Of a stretch of DNA of 64,000 nt, positions 29,389 to 39,046 are shown piece by piece. The DNA comes from Alcaligenes faecalis (GTDB lineage Bacteria > Pseudomonadota > Gammaproteobacteria > Burkholderiales > Burkholderiaceae_B): the NCBI RefSeq assembly GCF_009497775.1, contig NZ_CP031012.1, positions 2,790,001 to 2,854,000 on the forward strand. Direction: 5' to 3'. Position numbers and translations under genes: made by a program. The notes under the pieces were generated by a model. It saw nothing but the letters and a program-made list of their open reading frames with translations. It did no database searches and was not told where the DNA came from. Position 1 is the first letter of the stretch; each line of letters opens with the position of its first letter.

Positions 29389-30143
29389 TCTGTTTCCTGC
29401 GACACTGCCACGGGCAATGTCAATTGTGAGGGGCGACGATGGCGACTGGCGCGCGTCGTCTTGGCTGGAAATTCAGCTTCTAAAATAGCAATGGCCTGCG
29501 TTGCGGCAGCTTGTTCAGCAGCACGACGGCTGCTGCCACTGGCACGGACATGGATATTGAGCTTGGCGATCGTGCATTCGATATCGAAGAGCTGATCGTG
29601 GGCTGCGCCATGGGTGGCCACCACGGTATACACCGGCAAATCCAGCTTGCGACCTTGCAGCAGCTCCTGCAGCAAGGTTTTGGGATCTTTCCCCAGGGTT
29701 TTGGGGTCCACATCCACCAGCATGGGTTCATACAGCTGGGTGATGACGGTTTGGGCTTGCGTAAAGCCCGCGTCCAGAAAGACAGCGCCAAAAATGGCTT
29801 CCAGCGCGTCCGCCAGAATGGAGGGACGGCGGAAACCACCACTTTTCAGCTCCCCTTCCCCCAGACGCAAATAATCCGACAAACCCAGGCGGGTTGCGAT
29901 TTCAGCCAGGGCGGCCTGTTTGACCAGGTTCGCTCGCAGGCGCGACAAATCGCCTTCATCAATGCGTTGAAAGCGGTCGAACAACAGGGCCGCAACCGTG
30001 AAGTTCAAGACCGAATCACCCAGAAACTCCAGCCGCTCGTTGTGACGAGCGCTGTGGCTACGATGGGTCAAGGCCTGCTCAAGCAGGCCTGTGTCTTTAA
30101 AAGAGTAGCCGATAGCGGCTTCAAGCAGAGCAAGACGTTTCAT
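29385..30143 (-). CDS. rnc: Ribonuclease III
   Basis: Double-strand-specific endonuclease for rRNA and mRNA processing. 252 residues: signature [13 protein letters not shown] near 37-49, second acidic site [16 protein letters not shown], and a C-terminal dsRNA-binding domain ([35 protein letters not shown]). A basic RASRHRRPS tail extends beyond it. Its ATG shares one base with the lepB stop. Confidence 0.97.
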   Translation of the reverse strand: MKRLALLEAAIGYSFKDTGLLEQALTHRSHSARHNERLEFLGDSVLNFTVAALLFDRFQRIDEGDLSRLRANLVKQAALAEIATRLGLSDYLRLGEGELKSGGFRRPSILADALEAIFGAVFLDAGFTQAQTVITQLYEPMLVDVDPKTLGKDPKTLLQELLQGRKLDLPVYTVVATHGAAHDQLFDIECTIAKLNIHVRASGSSRRAAEQAAATQAIAILEAEFPAKTTRASRHRRPSQLTLPVAVSQETE

Positions 30144-31027
30144 TAATGGAAGCGACCTATACGGCTAAGTTCGCGGAAATTCATCCAGATAAAGAAGGCG
30201 CGTCCCACAATATTCTCATCGGGCACAAAGCCCCAATAACGACTGTCCAGACTATTGTCGCGATTGTCTCCCATGACGAAGTAATTACCTTCGGGCACCA
30301 CACAAGAGATGCCGTTGGAGAAATACTCACAGGAGTCGCGATTGGGAAACGCCACGATAGGCATCAAACCCTGAGGCTGAGTCTTGTTCAGCAAGATGTT
30401 GTGCTGCACTTTGCCCAGCTCTTCCAGATAGCGCCCAATGTAAGCGGAGCGATCCGGCTCGTAGTAATCGCCACTGCGCACTTGGGTAATGACCTGACCG
30501 TTCACGGACAGCACCTTGTCACGGTACTCCACGCGGTCGCCCGGCACACCGACCACACGCTTGATGTAGTCCACAGTGGTATCAACGGGATAACGGAACA
30601 CAATCACATCGCCACGCTCGGGATGGCCCAAAGGCACAACCTTGGCACCGCTAACAGGCAGGCGAATGCCGTACTCGTATTTGTTCACCAGAATCAGGTC
30701 GCCATTTTTCAGCGTGGGCAACATGGAGCCCGACGGAATGCGAAAAGGCTCGATGATAAAAGAGCGCAATACGAACACGAACAGAATGACTGGGAAGAAA
30801 CTGACGCCATACTCAATCCACCACGGCATGCGGTTGGCCTGGTCATAAGCGTCCTGGCGCAGTTGCTGCAAGTGCTCGGGGTCCTGAGCTGCCGTTTCCG
30901 GTACCGCCTGCATCGCGGCCTGCGCACGCGCCAGTCGGCGGGAACGCAGGGAGAAACGATCCAAAAACCAGATTGCGCCGGTCAGTATCAGCAGTACAAA
31001 CAAAATCAGAGCGAAATCCCAGCTCAT
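30143..31027 (-). CDS. lepB: Signal peptidase I
   Basis: Membrane serine protease releasing exported proteins. 294 residues; two N-terminal transmembrane segments (about 5-22 and 73-90), catalytic Ser101 in PSGSMLPTL, Lys156 in [11 protein letters not shown], and box [15 protein letters not shown]. It precedes rnc by a one-base overlap and follows lepA by 64 nt. Confidence 0.97.
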   Translation of the reverse strand: MSWDFALILFVLLILTGAIWFLDRFSLRSRRLARAQAAMQAVPETAAQDPEHLQQLRQDAYDQANRMPWWIEYGVSFFPVILFVFVLRSFIIEPFRIPSGSMLPTLKNGDLILVNKYEYGIRLPVSGAKVVPLGHPERGDVIVFRYPVDTTVDYIKRVVGVPGDRVEYRDKVLSVNGQVITQVRSGDYYEPDRSAYIGRYLEELGKVQHNILLNKTQPQGLMPIVAFPNRDSCEYFSNGISCVVPEGNYFVMGDNRDNSLDSRYWGFVPDENIVGRAFFIWMNFRELSRIGRFH

Positions 31028-31091
31028 CGGTTTCCTTTAAAGAAATTAAAGCAGTCCTGGCTGTGGTCGGCTTGGGTCGCCGACCAGAGCA

Positions 31092-32885
31092 TTACTTATC
31101 CTCGACCTGCAAAATTGCCAAAAAGGCTTCCTGCGGAATTTCCACGTTCCCAACCTGCTTCATCCGCTTCTTACCGGCTTTTTGCTTCTCAAGCAGTTTC
31201 TTCTTGCGAGAGATGTCACCGCCATAACACTTGGCCAGCACGTTCTTGCGCAGTGCCTTGACGTTTTCGCGAGAGATCACTTCGGCGCCAATGGCGGCCT
31301 GAATAGCAATATCAAACATCTGACGCGGGATCAAGGAGCGCATCTTGGCGACCACTTCGCGGCCACGGTAACGGGCGTTGCTACGGTGCACAATCATGGA
31401 CAGGGCATCAACCCGGTCGCCGTTGATCAGGATATCCACCTTGACCACGTCGGCCGAACGGTATTCCTTGAACTCGTAGTCCATGGAAGCGTAGCCGCGC
31501 GATACCGACTTCAGGCGATCAAAGAAGTCCAGCACGATCTCGGCCAGGGGCATTTCATAGACCAGATTCACCTGACGGCCATGATAGGTCATATTTAACT
31601 GCAAACCGCGCTTGGCTGTACACAGGGTCATGACCGGGCCCACGTATTCCTGCGGCATTAGCAGCGAAACCACAACAATAGGCTCGCGCACGTCTTCGAT
31701 ATGGGACACCTCCGGCATGCGGGAGGGGCTTTCAATCATCAAGACTTCGCCATCACGACGCTCGACCTCGTACACCACCGACGGCGCGGTGGTGATGATG
31801 TCCATGTCAAATTCACGTTCCAGACGTTCCTGGACGATTTCCATGTGAAGCAGGCCCAAAAAGCCGCAACGGAAACCAAAACCCAGTGCCTGGGACACTT
31901 CGGGCTCGAACATCAGGGAAGAGTCGTTCAGCTTGAGCTTTTCCAGGGAGTCGCGCAGCTGGTCGTACTCGCTGCTTTCCACCGGGTACAAACCGGCAAA
32001 CACCTGGGGCTTCACTTCCTTGAAGCCAGGCAAGGCTTTTTCAGCCGGTTTACCAGCCAGAGTGATGGTGTCACCAACCTTGGCGTGTTCCAGCTCTTTA
32101 ATACCGGCAATGATGAAACCCACCTCGCCCGCGGACAGGTGAGGACGGTTTTCCGATTTGGGGGTGAACACACCAATGTGCTCGACCAGGTGCGTGGCGC
32201 GGGTGGCCATCAGCAAGATTTTTTCCTTGGGCTTGAGCACACCGTTCACGATGCGCACCAGCATGACCACACCCACGTAGTTGTCAAACCAGGAGTCAAT
32301 GATCAAGGCTTGCAAGGGAGCCGTTGGATCGCCCACCGGGGCGGGTACACGGGCCACGATGGTTTCCAGGATCTCGTCGATACCCAGGCCGGTTTTCGCA
32401 CTGGCGGCAATCGCTTCACTGGCATCAATGCCAATCACGTCTTCCACTTCCTGGCGAGCCGCATCCGGGTCAGCCGAGGGCAAGTCCATTTTATTGAGCA
32501 CTGGAATCACTTCCACGCCCTGATCCAAAGCGGTATAGCAGTTGGCCACGGTTTGCGCTTCCACACCCTGGGAAGCGTCCACAACCAGCAAGGCACCTTC
32601 ACAGGCCGACAAGGAGCGGCTGACCTCGTAGGAGAAGTCAACGTGGCCGGGGGTGTCGATCAGGTTCAGGTTGTATACCTTGCCATCCTGAGCCTTGTAG
32701 TGCAAAGCGGCGGTCTGGGCCTTAATCGTAATGCCACGCTCTTTCTCGATGTCCATCGAATCCAGAACCTGGGTCGACATCTCGCGGTCGGCCAGGCCAC
32801 CACAGCGTTGGATCAGGCGGTCAGCCAAGGTCGATTTGCCATGATCGATGTGGGCAATAATAGAGAAATTGCGGATGTGATCCAT
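31092..32885 (-). CDS. lepA: Elongation factor 4 (LepA)
   Basis: Ribosome-associated GTPase, 597 residues. [10 protein letters not shown] near 11-20, [12 protein letters not shown], and the LepA-specific C-terminal domain ending [16 protein letters not shown] are visible. The start at [12 protein letters not shown] matches homologues; an in-frame ATG 18 codons earlier would add an unconserved stretch. First gene of the lepA-lepB-rnc-era-recO run; two hairpin terminators separate it from degP. Confidence 0.97.
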   Translation of the reverse strand: MDHIRNFSIIAHIDHGKSTLADRLIQRCGGLADREMSTQVLDSMDIEKERGITIKAQTAALHYKAQDGKVYNLNLIDTPGHVDFSYEVSRSLSACEGALLVVDASQGVEAQTVANCYTALDQGVEVIPVLNKMDLPSADPDAARQEVEDVIGIDASEAIAASAKTGLGIDEILETIVARVPAPVGDPTAPLQALIIDSWFDNYVGVVMLVRIVNGVLKPKEKILLMATRATHLVEHIGVFTPKSENRPHLSAGEVGFIIAGIKELEHAKVGDTITLAGKPAEKALPGFKEVKPQVFAGLYPVESSEYDQLRDSLEKLKLNDSSLMFEPEVSQALGFGFRCGFLGLLHMEIVQERLEREFDMDIITTAPSVVYEVERRDGEVLMIESPSRMPEVSHIEDVREPIVVVSLLMPQEYVGPVMTLCTAKRGLQLNMTYHGRQVNLVYEMPLAEIVLDFFDRLKSVSRGYASMDYEFKEYRSADVVKVDILINGDRVDALSMIVHRSNARYRGREVVAKMRSLIPRQMFDIAIQAAIGAEVISRENVKALRKNVLAKCYGGDISRKKKLLEKQKAGKKRMKQVGNVEIPQEAFLAILQVEDK

Positions 32886-32941
32886 AAACCCGTTAATAAA
32901 CAAAGAAAATGTTGAGGCGCAATGCCAGAGAGACGGCACAA

Positions 32942-32969
32942 GAAAGGGGCGCCCATGACGCCCCTTTTC
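32942..32969 (-). terminator. Second hairpin between degP and lepA
   Basis: GGGGCG / CGCCCC stem with 7-nt loop and, on the minus strand, TTTCTT after it. It lies some 57 nt before lepA and could attenuate read-through from degP. Confidence 0.65.
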
Positions 32970-33062
32970 AGTCCACGCGCCGAAAACGCAAGACCCGTCC
33001 TGTCAGACGGGCGCACGTGGAGCCAGTATCCATTCGGGGCAAACTGCCCCCGCGAATAGCGG

Positions 33063-33091
33063 CGGAAAAACTCCGGCCCCTGGCCGGAGTT
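33063..33091 (-). terminator. degP terminator
   Basis: Nine-bp stem ACTCCGGCC / GGCCGGAGT with a 3-nt loop followed on the minus strand by TTTTT, about 40 nt behind the degP stop codon. Confidence 0.85.
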
Positions 33092-33128
33092 CATCAATGG
33101 CTACCATTTTAGCCGTTTTACAAAATTT

Positions 33129-34637
33129 TTATTTCGATGGCGTAATCAAAACCCATTGCGACTGGCCTGCACGCAAAACCAGCAAGGCCGCTGCTTTGGA
33201 TTTATCCAAGGAAGCCACCATTTTAGCGTATTGATCCGGCGTCCCTACGTCTTTATCGTTGACACGCAAAATAAGGTCGCCAGGCTGCAGACCGGCTTCG
33301 CTGGCAGGGGCTGTGGCCTCTGTCACCTGAACCGCACTTTCCACACCCAGACGCTTCAGATCAGCGGCCGGAACTGCCGTCACTTTCAAGCCGAAGGCAT
33401 CAGCCGTGCTGGCAGCGGGGCTGTCTTTCTCGTCCTTGCTGGCGGCATTGGGGCTGCTGGAAGGCATTTCTTCGACATCAATCTTGATGGTCTGCAACTT
33501 GCCCTTGCGCCAGATTTCCAGCGTGGAGCTTTGACCGGGCTTGGTGCTACCCACAATACGGGGCAGGTCTGTCATTTGATCAATGGTGCGACCGTTGAAT
33601 TTCAGGATGACGTCACCGGACTGGATACCAGCCTTGGCGGCAGGACCGCCCTCTTCCACGCTGCTGACCAGGGCGCCCTTGCTGTCTTTCAGACCCAGCG
33701 CGGTAGCCACGTCATCGGCCACCGGAGTGATCTGCACACCGATACGGCCGCGAGTTACCTTGCCGTCAGACTTGAGCTGCTCGACCACATTCATGGCTTC
33801 GTCGATAGGAATGGCCAGGGAAATACCCATGAAGCCACCGCTGCGCGAAATGATCTGGGAGTTCACACCCACCACTTCGCCATTCAGGTTGATCAGCGGA
33901 CCACCGGAGTTACCGGGGTTCACAGCTACGTCGGTCTGAATGAAAGGCAGGTAATCGCCGGTTTCACGGTTGATGGCACTGACAATCCCGGAAGTCACAG
34001 TGGACTCCAGACCGAACGGCGAACCAATCGCCAGAACCCACTGCCCTTTCTTGAGCTGCTTGGAATCCCCGATCACCATGGGTTTCAGGTCCTTGGCTTC
34101 GATCTTGATCAGAGCCACATCGGTGCGCTCGTCCGTACCGATGATCTTGGCAGGATATTCCTTGCCATTACTCAGCGTGACGAAAATACCGTTGGAGTCT
34201 GCCACCACATGGTTATTGGTCAGGATGTAGCCATCAGCAGAAATGATGAAACCCGAGCCCACGCCACGTGGCACGGTACGCTCTTGAGGCTGCTGGCCTT
34301 CATTGCCACCGCCACGAGGGCGCTGAGGAGCCATGCCTGGAGGCATGAAGTCTGGTCCAAAGAACCAGCGGAACATATCGTAAGGATCCGAACCCGGCCC
34401 CATGGCGGGAGAACGTACCTGCACGGCCTCGGTGGTACGGATATTGACTACCCCATCCTCGGTCTTGGCAACAACGCCAGTGAAGTCAGGCAGCCCCAGC
34501 GTCGTGCTCTGGACTTGCTCGGTCGTCGTGACAGGCTGCGCCTGCGCGTGGGCCATGGGCGCACCCGCCGCCAGCATCACGGCTGCCGTCAAAGCCGAGA
34601 GAACAGGAATACGCATTTTTTGACTCGATTTTTCCAT
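33129..34637 (-). CDS. degP: DegP/DegQ (Do) family periplasmic serine protease
   Basis: HtrA-type protease/chaperone of the periplasm, 502 residues. An N-terminal signal peptide ends near AHAQA. Catalytic triad: His143 (LTNNHVVAD), Asp173 (ERTDVALIKIE), Ser244 (NPGNSGGPLIN). Two PDZ domains follow (about 285-375 and 410-495). The Gly/Pro/Gln-rich LA loop around 100-122 is typical. AGGAG precedes the ATG. Downstream of rpoE-rseA-rseB, it corresponds to MucD of the AlgU cluster and is likely sigma-E controlled. Confidence 0.95.
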   Translation of the reverse strand: MEKSSQKMRIPVLSALTAAVMLAAGAPMAHAQAQPVTTTEQVQSTTLGLPDFTGVVAKTEDGVVNIRTTEAVQVRSPAMGPGSDPYDMFRWFFGPDFMPPGMAPQRPRGGGNEGQQPQERTVPRGVGSGFIISADGYILTNNHVVADSNGIFVTLSNGKEYPAKIIGTDERTDVALIKIEAKDLKPMVIGDSKQLKKGQWVLAIGSPFGLESTVTSGIVSAINRETGDYLPFIQTDVAVNPGNSGGPLINLNGEVVGVNSQIISRSGGFMGISLAIPIDEAMNVVEQLKSDGKVTRGRIGVQITPVADDVATALGLKDSKGALVSSVEEGGPAAKAGIQSGDVILKFNGRTIDQMTDLPRIVGSTKPGQSSTLEIWRKGKLQTIKIDVEEMPSSSPNAASKDEKDSPAASTADAFGLKVTAVPAADLKRLGVESAVQVTEATAPASEAGLQPGDLILRVNDKDVGTPDQYAKMVASLDKSKAAALLVLRAGQSQWVLITPSK

Positions 34638-34661
34638 TCAAATACTCCTGGTGGACGATAG

Positions 34662-35687
34662 TCAATGTGTCCGGGATAGAGGGGTGAACTGTGTGCCTTC
34701 CAGCAAGGCGCGCAGGGTCTGTACAGGTACGGCGCCCGTGCTGGTCAAAACATAATCGTTAATGCGACTGCGATACATATTCATGGAGCCACGGTGAAAG
34801 GCACCTAGGCTGTTTTCTTCAGCTTCAGGGGTCCCTACCTTCTCCAGAAAGACGGAAATGGCAGCCAGACCGTCAGACAACATCAAATGAGTAACCTGAC
34901 GCCCCGCACGCATGGGTCTAAGCATTTCGGACCGCAAGGTAAAACCGGCGGGCATGGCCAGATGCCAACCCAACTCGTTCAAATCTATTTTTCGTACTTC
35001 GGGTTCGACCACTTCCCACTTGCTGGGGTTCCAGCTGGTACGCAGTTCCTGCAAATCCACCTGCTCGCCAAAGGCAACAGAGGCAAAAGCGATCTGATCC
35101 ACTACCGCTTGTTGTGGGTCCAGAGTCTGCATTTTCAACAGCAAATGATGATCAGTATCGGCACACACGCGGTAGCCGTAACGCTGTTCATCCTTGGGCA
35201 CCAGCTCGATCAGATCACAAGGGCGGCCCGCTACGCGCTCGCGCGATGGCAAGCGGCGCATATCGTAAAAATTGGGTAATTGGCTGACATCACCGACCAG
35301 AAAACTGGGAAAGCGCTCGTTTTCACGACGCTCGATCACCACCATTTTCTTTTCGGGAATCAGGCATTGGGTTACTTCGTTCTGGCGCAGAAACTCACGT
35401 GGTTCGCCGTCCAGGATTTCCAGACGCTCGCGCTCGCCGGTGCCGTCAATAATGTGGACCAGTTTCATGGACTGGCTGGCCTGATCCTGGGTGTAAATAA
35501 TGACCCCGGAGTAATCCAGGTCACGCGCCGCTTTATGAACTTTCTGCAGCCAGGGCAGATCCAGGGGCTCCAGCCCGCTGGCATCCTGAGCCAGTACAGG
35601 TGTGCACAGCACCGCCAGAGAAAGGGCAAACAAACCCTTATAGAGACGCGCCAGGCCCACCTGCGACGGCATACGTACAGACCTCAT
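34662..35687 (-). CDS. rseB: Sigma-E regulatory protein RseB (MucB)
   Basis: Periplasmic protein that binds RseA and protects it from DegS-type cleavage; senses mislocalised LPS/lipoprotein. 341 residues with a signal peptide (LYKGLFALSLAVLCTPVLAQ), then the MucB/RseB fold (DYSGVIIYTQDQASQSMKLVHI, REFLRQNEVTQCLIPEKK). Start overlaps the rseA stop by four bases. Confidence 0.93.
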   Translation of the reverse strand: MRSVRMPSQVGLARLYKGLFALSLAVLCTPVLAQDASGLEPLDLPWLQKVHKAARDLDYSGVIIYTQDQASQSMKLVHIIDGTGERERLEILDGEPREFLRQNEVTQCLIPEKKMVVIERRENERFPSFLVGDVSQLPNFYDMRRLPSRERVAGRPCDLIELVPKDEQRYGYRVCADTDHHLLLKMQTLDPQQAVVDQIAFASVAFGEQVDLQELRTSWNPSKWEVVEPEVRKIDLNELGWHLAMPAGFTLRSEMLRPMRAGRQVTHLMLSDGLAAISVFLEKVGTPEAEENSLGAFHRGSMNMYRSRINDYVLTSTGAVPVQTLRALLEGTQFTPLSRTH

Positions 35688-36184
35688 TGACCCAAGGCTC
35701 CACTCTCAAAGGAAACATGGCGTACCGGACCGGTACCAACAAAGTCGCGGTGCAAATCCGCGTAATCATTCCAGAGCTGATCATCCTGAGCGCTGGCTAC
35801 CAGGGTGCCCGGCACGGAGGTCACGCCCATGTAGGGCAGACCCACCCACAGGGCGGCAGCCACCGCGGCCACGACGGCCAGGCCGCTGACGCCGTAGCGC
35901 TGCACCAGGGGCCGCTTCATGGCGTTCGGGGCGAGCACAGTCGGCTCTTCATCAATCGCTTTGGACAGACGCGCGTAAAAACGATCCGAGGCACGGATCG
36001 CCAGCGCATCAGTACGCATGACGTCACCAATCAAATGATAGGTATCCCAGACTTGACGCCCGTAGGGGGAGTCCAGTTCCTCGGGGCGTATTTCAGCCTC
36101 ACCATCCACCCAGGAAGACACGGCGGCCTCCCAGGCATTGAGTTGATCATCATCGGAATGGGATTTCAGGGCTTGCATCATCAA
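35684..36184 (-). CDS. rseA: Anti-sigma-E factor RseA (MucA)
   Basis: Single-pass inner-membrane anti-sigma factor of 166 residues. The cytoplasmic N-terminal domain (DQLNAWEAAVSSWVDGEAE, VWDTYHLIGDVMRTD) binds RpoE; a transmembrane helix lies at about 98-118; the periplasmic tail is only about 48 residues, shorter than E. coli RseA. It lies three bases after rpoE. Confidence 0.9.
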   Translation of the reverse strand: MMMQALKSHSDDDQLNAWEAAVSSWVDGEAEIRPEELDSPYGRQVWDTYHLIGDVMRTDALAIRASDRFYARLSKAIDEEPTVLAPNAMKRPLVQRYGVSGLAVVAAVAAALWVGLPYMGVTSVPGTLVASAQDDQLWNDYADLHRDFVGTGPVRHVSFESGALGQ

Positions 36185-36187
36185 TCC

Positions 36188-36790
36188 TTACCACCGTCGT
36201 TCACTATCTTCACCATCGAGTATGGGACGCAATTGCGCAGCAATGGCGTCGCGAGCTCGAAAGATGCGTGAGCGCACAGTTCCTATAGGGCAGTCCATGG
36301 TCTGAGCAATGTCTTCGTAGCTCATACCTTCTATTTCACGTAGCACGATAGCCGTCCGCAACTCTTCGGGCAGTGCCTGGATCGCTGTATTTACCGTTTC
36401 AGCAATCTGGCGACTGACCATCATGGATTCTGGCGTGCTTATATCGCTTAGGTTGTCGATTCGGTCAAAAGTTTCACCTTCTTCAGTTTCGACGTTCTGC
36501 AAAGTGTTGGGACGTCGTGCGGCCGAGGCCTGCCAGTTACGGGCCGTGTTGATCGCAATGCGGTACAGCCAGGTGTAAAAAGCACTCTCGCCCCGGAACT
36601 GGGGAAGAGCTCGGTACGCTTTGATGAAGGTTTCCTGAGCCACGTCCTCGACTTCAGACGGGTCACGTACCATGCGGCTGAGCAGACGCATGATTTTGCG
36701 CTGGTACTTCAGTACCAGCAGGTCAAAGGCTCGCTTATCCCCACGCTGAACACGTGCAACTAGTTCGGCATCGGTATCGCGTTCACTCAT
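36188..36790 (-). CDS. rpoE: RNA polymerase sigma factor RpoE (AlgU)
   Basis: ECF sigma factor for envelope stress, 200 residues. Region 2 has AFDLLVLKYQRKIMRLLSRM and VEDVAQETFIKAYRALPQF; region 4 has LREIEGMSYEDIAQTMDCPIGTVRSRIFRAR. The gene is embedded behind fabF and a small membrane protein, sharing one base with that gene's stop, so basal expression may come from the fatty-acid operon. Confidence 0.96.
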   Translation of the reverse strand: MSERDTDAELVARVQRGDKRAFDLLVLKYQRKIMRLLSRMVRDPSEVEDVAQETFIKAYRALPQFRGESAFYTWLYRIAINTARNWQASAARRPNTLQNVETEEGETFDRIDNLSDISTPESMMVSRQIAETVNTAIQALPEELRTAIVLREIEGMSYEDIAQTMDCPIGTVRSRIFRARDAIAAQLRPILDGEDSERRW

Positions 36791-37323
36791 TAAGAATCCT
36801 TATTCTGAGCACGGACCTGATGGGACAGTCGGTTGGCACATAGAGACAAGGCCCACCAGGCCTGCGGCGACTGGGCGCGGCGCCATACGGTCACGGTATG
36901 GCAAGCCTGGGCGGGATCACGGCGCAAACGCAAGGTCATGAACCAGGCGCACCGCCAGATCTGCTCTATTTGCACGGACTCCTTTGCTGTCCCCTCGCAC
37001 TGCAAGGAGTATAGCCCTGCACGATGAGCTAGTGTAGCGCGCTCATCCCATGCCCGACGACTGCGAGCATACAAAAAATAAGCCCACAAAGCACCTGTCA
37101 ATATCGACAGGGCCCAGGGCCATTGCCAGCTATACATTGTCCAGGCCAGACCTGATGCAAGCAAGGCACAGACAAAAACACCCAGTCGGCGCACCGGAGC
37201 CGGAGCTCCGATCGACCAGGACTGGGCGTTACGAGTGGGGAAGTCCAGCTTAGCGAAGACGACGAACCACCATCGAACCGTTAGTGCCGCCAAACCCGAA
37301 GGAGTTGGACAGGGCCACATCAA
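36790..37323 (-). CDS. Small membrane protein, YgfX/CptA-like (uncertain)
   Basis: Up to 177 residues, but the N-terminal start is uncertain: the listed frame opens inside fabF, and a GTG at about codon 44 (RRLGVFVCALLASG follows) would place the gene wholly outside it. Two adjacent hydrophobic helices (VFVCALLASGLAWTM and WALSILTGALWAYFLYA) are followed by a soluble tail with WFMTLRLRRDP and SPQAWWALSL. This layout resembles YgfX/CptA family proteins, but similarity is weak. It lies between fabF and rpoE and shares one base with rpoE. Confidence 0.55.
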   Translation of the reverse strand: MMWPCPTPSGLAALTVRWWFVVFAKLDFPTRNAQSWSIGAPAPVRRLGVFVCALLASGLAWTMYSWQWPWALSILTGALWAYFLYARSRRAWDERATLAHRAGLYSLQCEGTAKESVQIEQIWRCAWFMTLRLRRDPAQACHTVTVWRRAQSPQAWWALSLCANRLSHQVRAQNKDS

Positions 37324-38482
37324 TTTTCATCTCACGCGCCTGGTTGGCGCAGTAATCCAGGTCGCAAGCAGGATCCTGGTTGAAGATATTGATGGTTGGA
37401 GGCGAGATCTGGTTGTACACCGCCAAGGTGGTGAACACCGCTTCAATACCACCGGCAGCACCCAGCAGGTGACCCGTCATGGACTTGGTGGAGTTGACCA
37501 CCAGCTTGTAAGCATGATCACCAAAAGCCAGTTTCAATGCTTCGGACTCGTTCACATCGCCCAGCGGCGTGGAAGTACCGTGTGCGTTGACGTACTGAAC
37601 TTCATCAGCGTTAATGCCACCGTTGCGCAAGGCATTCATCACGCCACGACGCGGACCGTCACGGTCTGGCGAAGTGATGTGGTGAGCGTCAGAGCTCATG
37701 CCGTAGCCGGAGAACTCGCCGTAAATGCGTGCACCACGTTTCTTGGCATGTTCGTACTCTTCCAGCACCAGTACACCAGCACCTTCACCCAGCACGAAAC
37801 CGTCACGGTCCATGTCCCAGGGACGCGATGCCGTTTCAGGATCGTCGTTACGGGTGGACAGAGCACGCATGGCTGCAAAACCGCCAATGCCCAGAGGGGA
37901 CACGGTGGATTCTGCACCGCCGGCAATCATCACATCGGCGTCGCCATACTCGATCAAGCGAGCAGCGTCACCAATGGAGTGCAGACCGGTTGTACATGCC
38001 GACACGACCGCGTAGCTGGGACCTTTCAGGCCCAGGCCGATGGACAACTGACCGGACACCAGGTTGACCAGGGAGCCAGGCACAAAGAACGGGGAAATCC
38101 GACGTGGGCCCCGTTCCAGATAATCTTTTTGGGTTTCTTCAATACGGGGCAAACCACCAATCCCCGAACCTACGATAACGCCCACACGCTCAGCATTGAT
38201 GCTGTTGATATCCAGGCCGCAATCCTTCCAGGCCTGCATACCAGCCACCACGCCGTAATGGATAAAGGTATCCATTTGCTTGGCTTCTTTGGACGAAATG
38301 TATGGTGTTAAATCAAAATCCTTGACCTCACCCGCTATCTGGGCTGTTAGGGCCGAAGGATCGAAACGGGTAATACGCCCGATGCCCGAACGCCCATTGA
38401 CGATGTTATCCCACGCGGTAGGAATATCGTTGCCGACCGGGGAAACAATACCCAGCCCGGTAATCACGACACGTCGTTTCAC
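37250..38482 (-). CDS. fabF: 3-oxoacyl-ACP synthase II
   Basis: Chain-elongating condensing enzyme of type II fatty-acid synthesis, 410 residues. Catalytic Cys163 in SACTTGLHS, the two His in NAHGTSTPLGD and TGHLLGAAGG, and the C-terminal NSFGFGGTNGS. It follows acpP with a 140-nt gap holding a hairpin that may lower fabF relative to acpP. Confidence 0.97.
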   Translation of the reverse strand: MKRRVVITGLGIVSPVGNDIPTAWDNIVNGRSGIGRITRFDPSALTAQIAGEVKDFDLTPYISSKEAKQMDTFIHYGVVAGMQAWKDCGLDINSINAERVGVIVGSGIGGLPRIEETQKDYLERGPRRISPFFVPGSLVNLVSGQLSIGLGLKGPSYAVVSACTTGLHSIGDAARLIEYGDADVMIAGGAESTVSPLGIGGFAAMRALSTRNDDPETASRPWDMDRDGFVLGEGAGVLVLEEYEHAKKRGARIYGEFSGYGMSSDAHHITSPDRDGPRRGVMNALRNGGINADEVQYVNAHGTSTPLGDVNESEALKLAFGDHAYKLVVNSTKSMTGHLLGAAGGIEAVFTTLAVYNQISPPTINIFNQDPACDLDYCANQAREMKIDVALSNSFGFGGTNGSMVVRRLR

Positions 38483-38500
38483 GGATGACTCCTAAACACA

Positions 38501-38578
38501 AAAAAAGCGGTTTAAAGGGAATAACTGCGTCTTGCAAGCTAAAGCCGCCGGGCACAGGCTACTCTCTGGAAACCGCTC
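38501..38578 (-). terminator. Attenuator-like hairpin between acpP and fabF
   Basis: Arms AGCGGTTT (38506-38513) and AAACCGCT (38570-38577) enclose 56 nt; on the minus strand the stem is followed by TTTTTT. The large loop suggests partial termination, consistent with acpP being needed in excess over fabF. Confidence 0.55.
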
Positions 38579-38622
38579 TGGAGCGAGGGCGTGCACAATG
38601 CCGCCCACCCTCTTAATTGAAC

Positions 38623-38862
38623 TTACTGCTTGCTGTGAGAATTGATGTAGTCCACAGCTTGCTGGACCGTCGTGATTTTCTCAGCTTCTTCGTCTGGTAT
38701 TTCGGTTTCGAATTCGTCTTCGAGCGCCATCACGAGCTCGACCATGTCGAGCGAGTCGGCACCGAGGTCGTCGAGAAAAGAAGATTCGTTTTTGATCTCG
38801 GCTTCGTTAACGCCAAGTTGTTCAGCGACGATCTTCTTGACGCGCTGTTCGATGCTTTCCAT
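38623..38862 (-). CDS. acpP: Acyl carrier protein
   Basis: 79-residue acidic carrier of growing acyl chains. The phosphopantetheine attachment site is Ser37 in [16 protein letters not shown]. The start is [10 protein letters not shown]; an upstream in-frame ATG is rejected because homologues start here. Flanked by hairpins on both sides in the fab cluster. Confidence 0.97.
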   Translation of the reverse strand: MESIEQRVKKIVAEQLGVNEAEIKNESSFLDDLGADSLDMVELVMALEDEFETEIPDEEAEKITTVQQAVDYINSHSKQ

Positions 38863-38936
38863 GCAGATTCTCCAAGTTGGGAAAAATTCCCGCAAATTAT
38901 AGCCAATCCATACTGCTAAGAGGGATAAGCTATGAC

Positions 38937-38985
38937 AAAAAACGGCGTTCTTGTATGAGGCCCAACGTTATTCTTACAACGCCGG
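38937..38985 (-). terminator. Hairpin between fabG and acpP
   Basis: On the minus strand CGGCGTT / AACGCCG (with an additional TGTA / TACA pairing) is followed by TTTTTT. It could separate acpP transcription from the upstream fabHDG genes. Confidence 0.65.
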
Positions 38986-39046
38986 CTCAAGCAATAGGCC
39001 CCAAATAATCCCGCAATTTTACCTCAGCCGGGCGCGATGCCAAGCC

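Noticed and set aside
33031..33058. Third hairpin (GGGGCA / TGCCCC) between degP and lepA
   Set aside because: No T-run on either side and small; not listed as a terminator, possibly part of the lepA leader.
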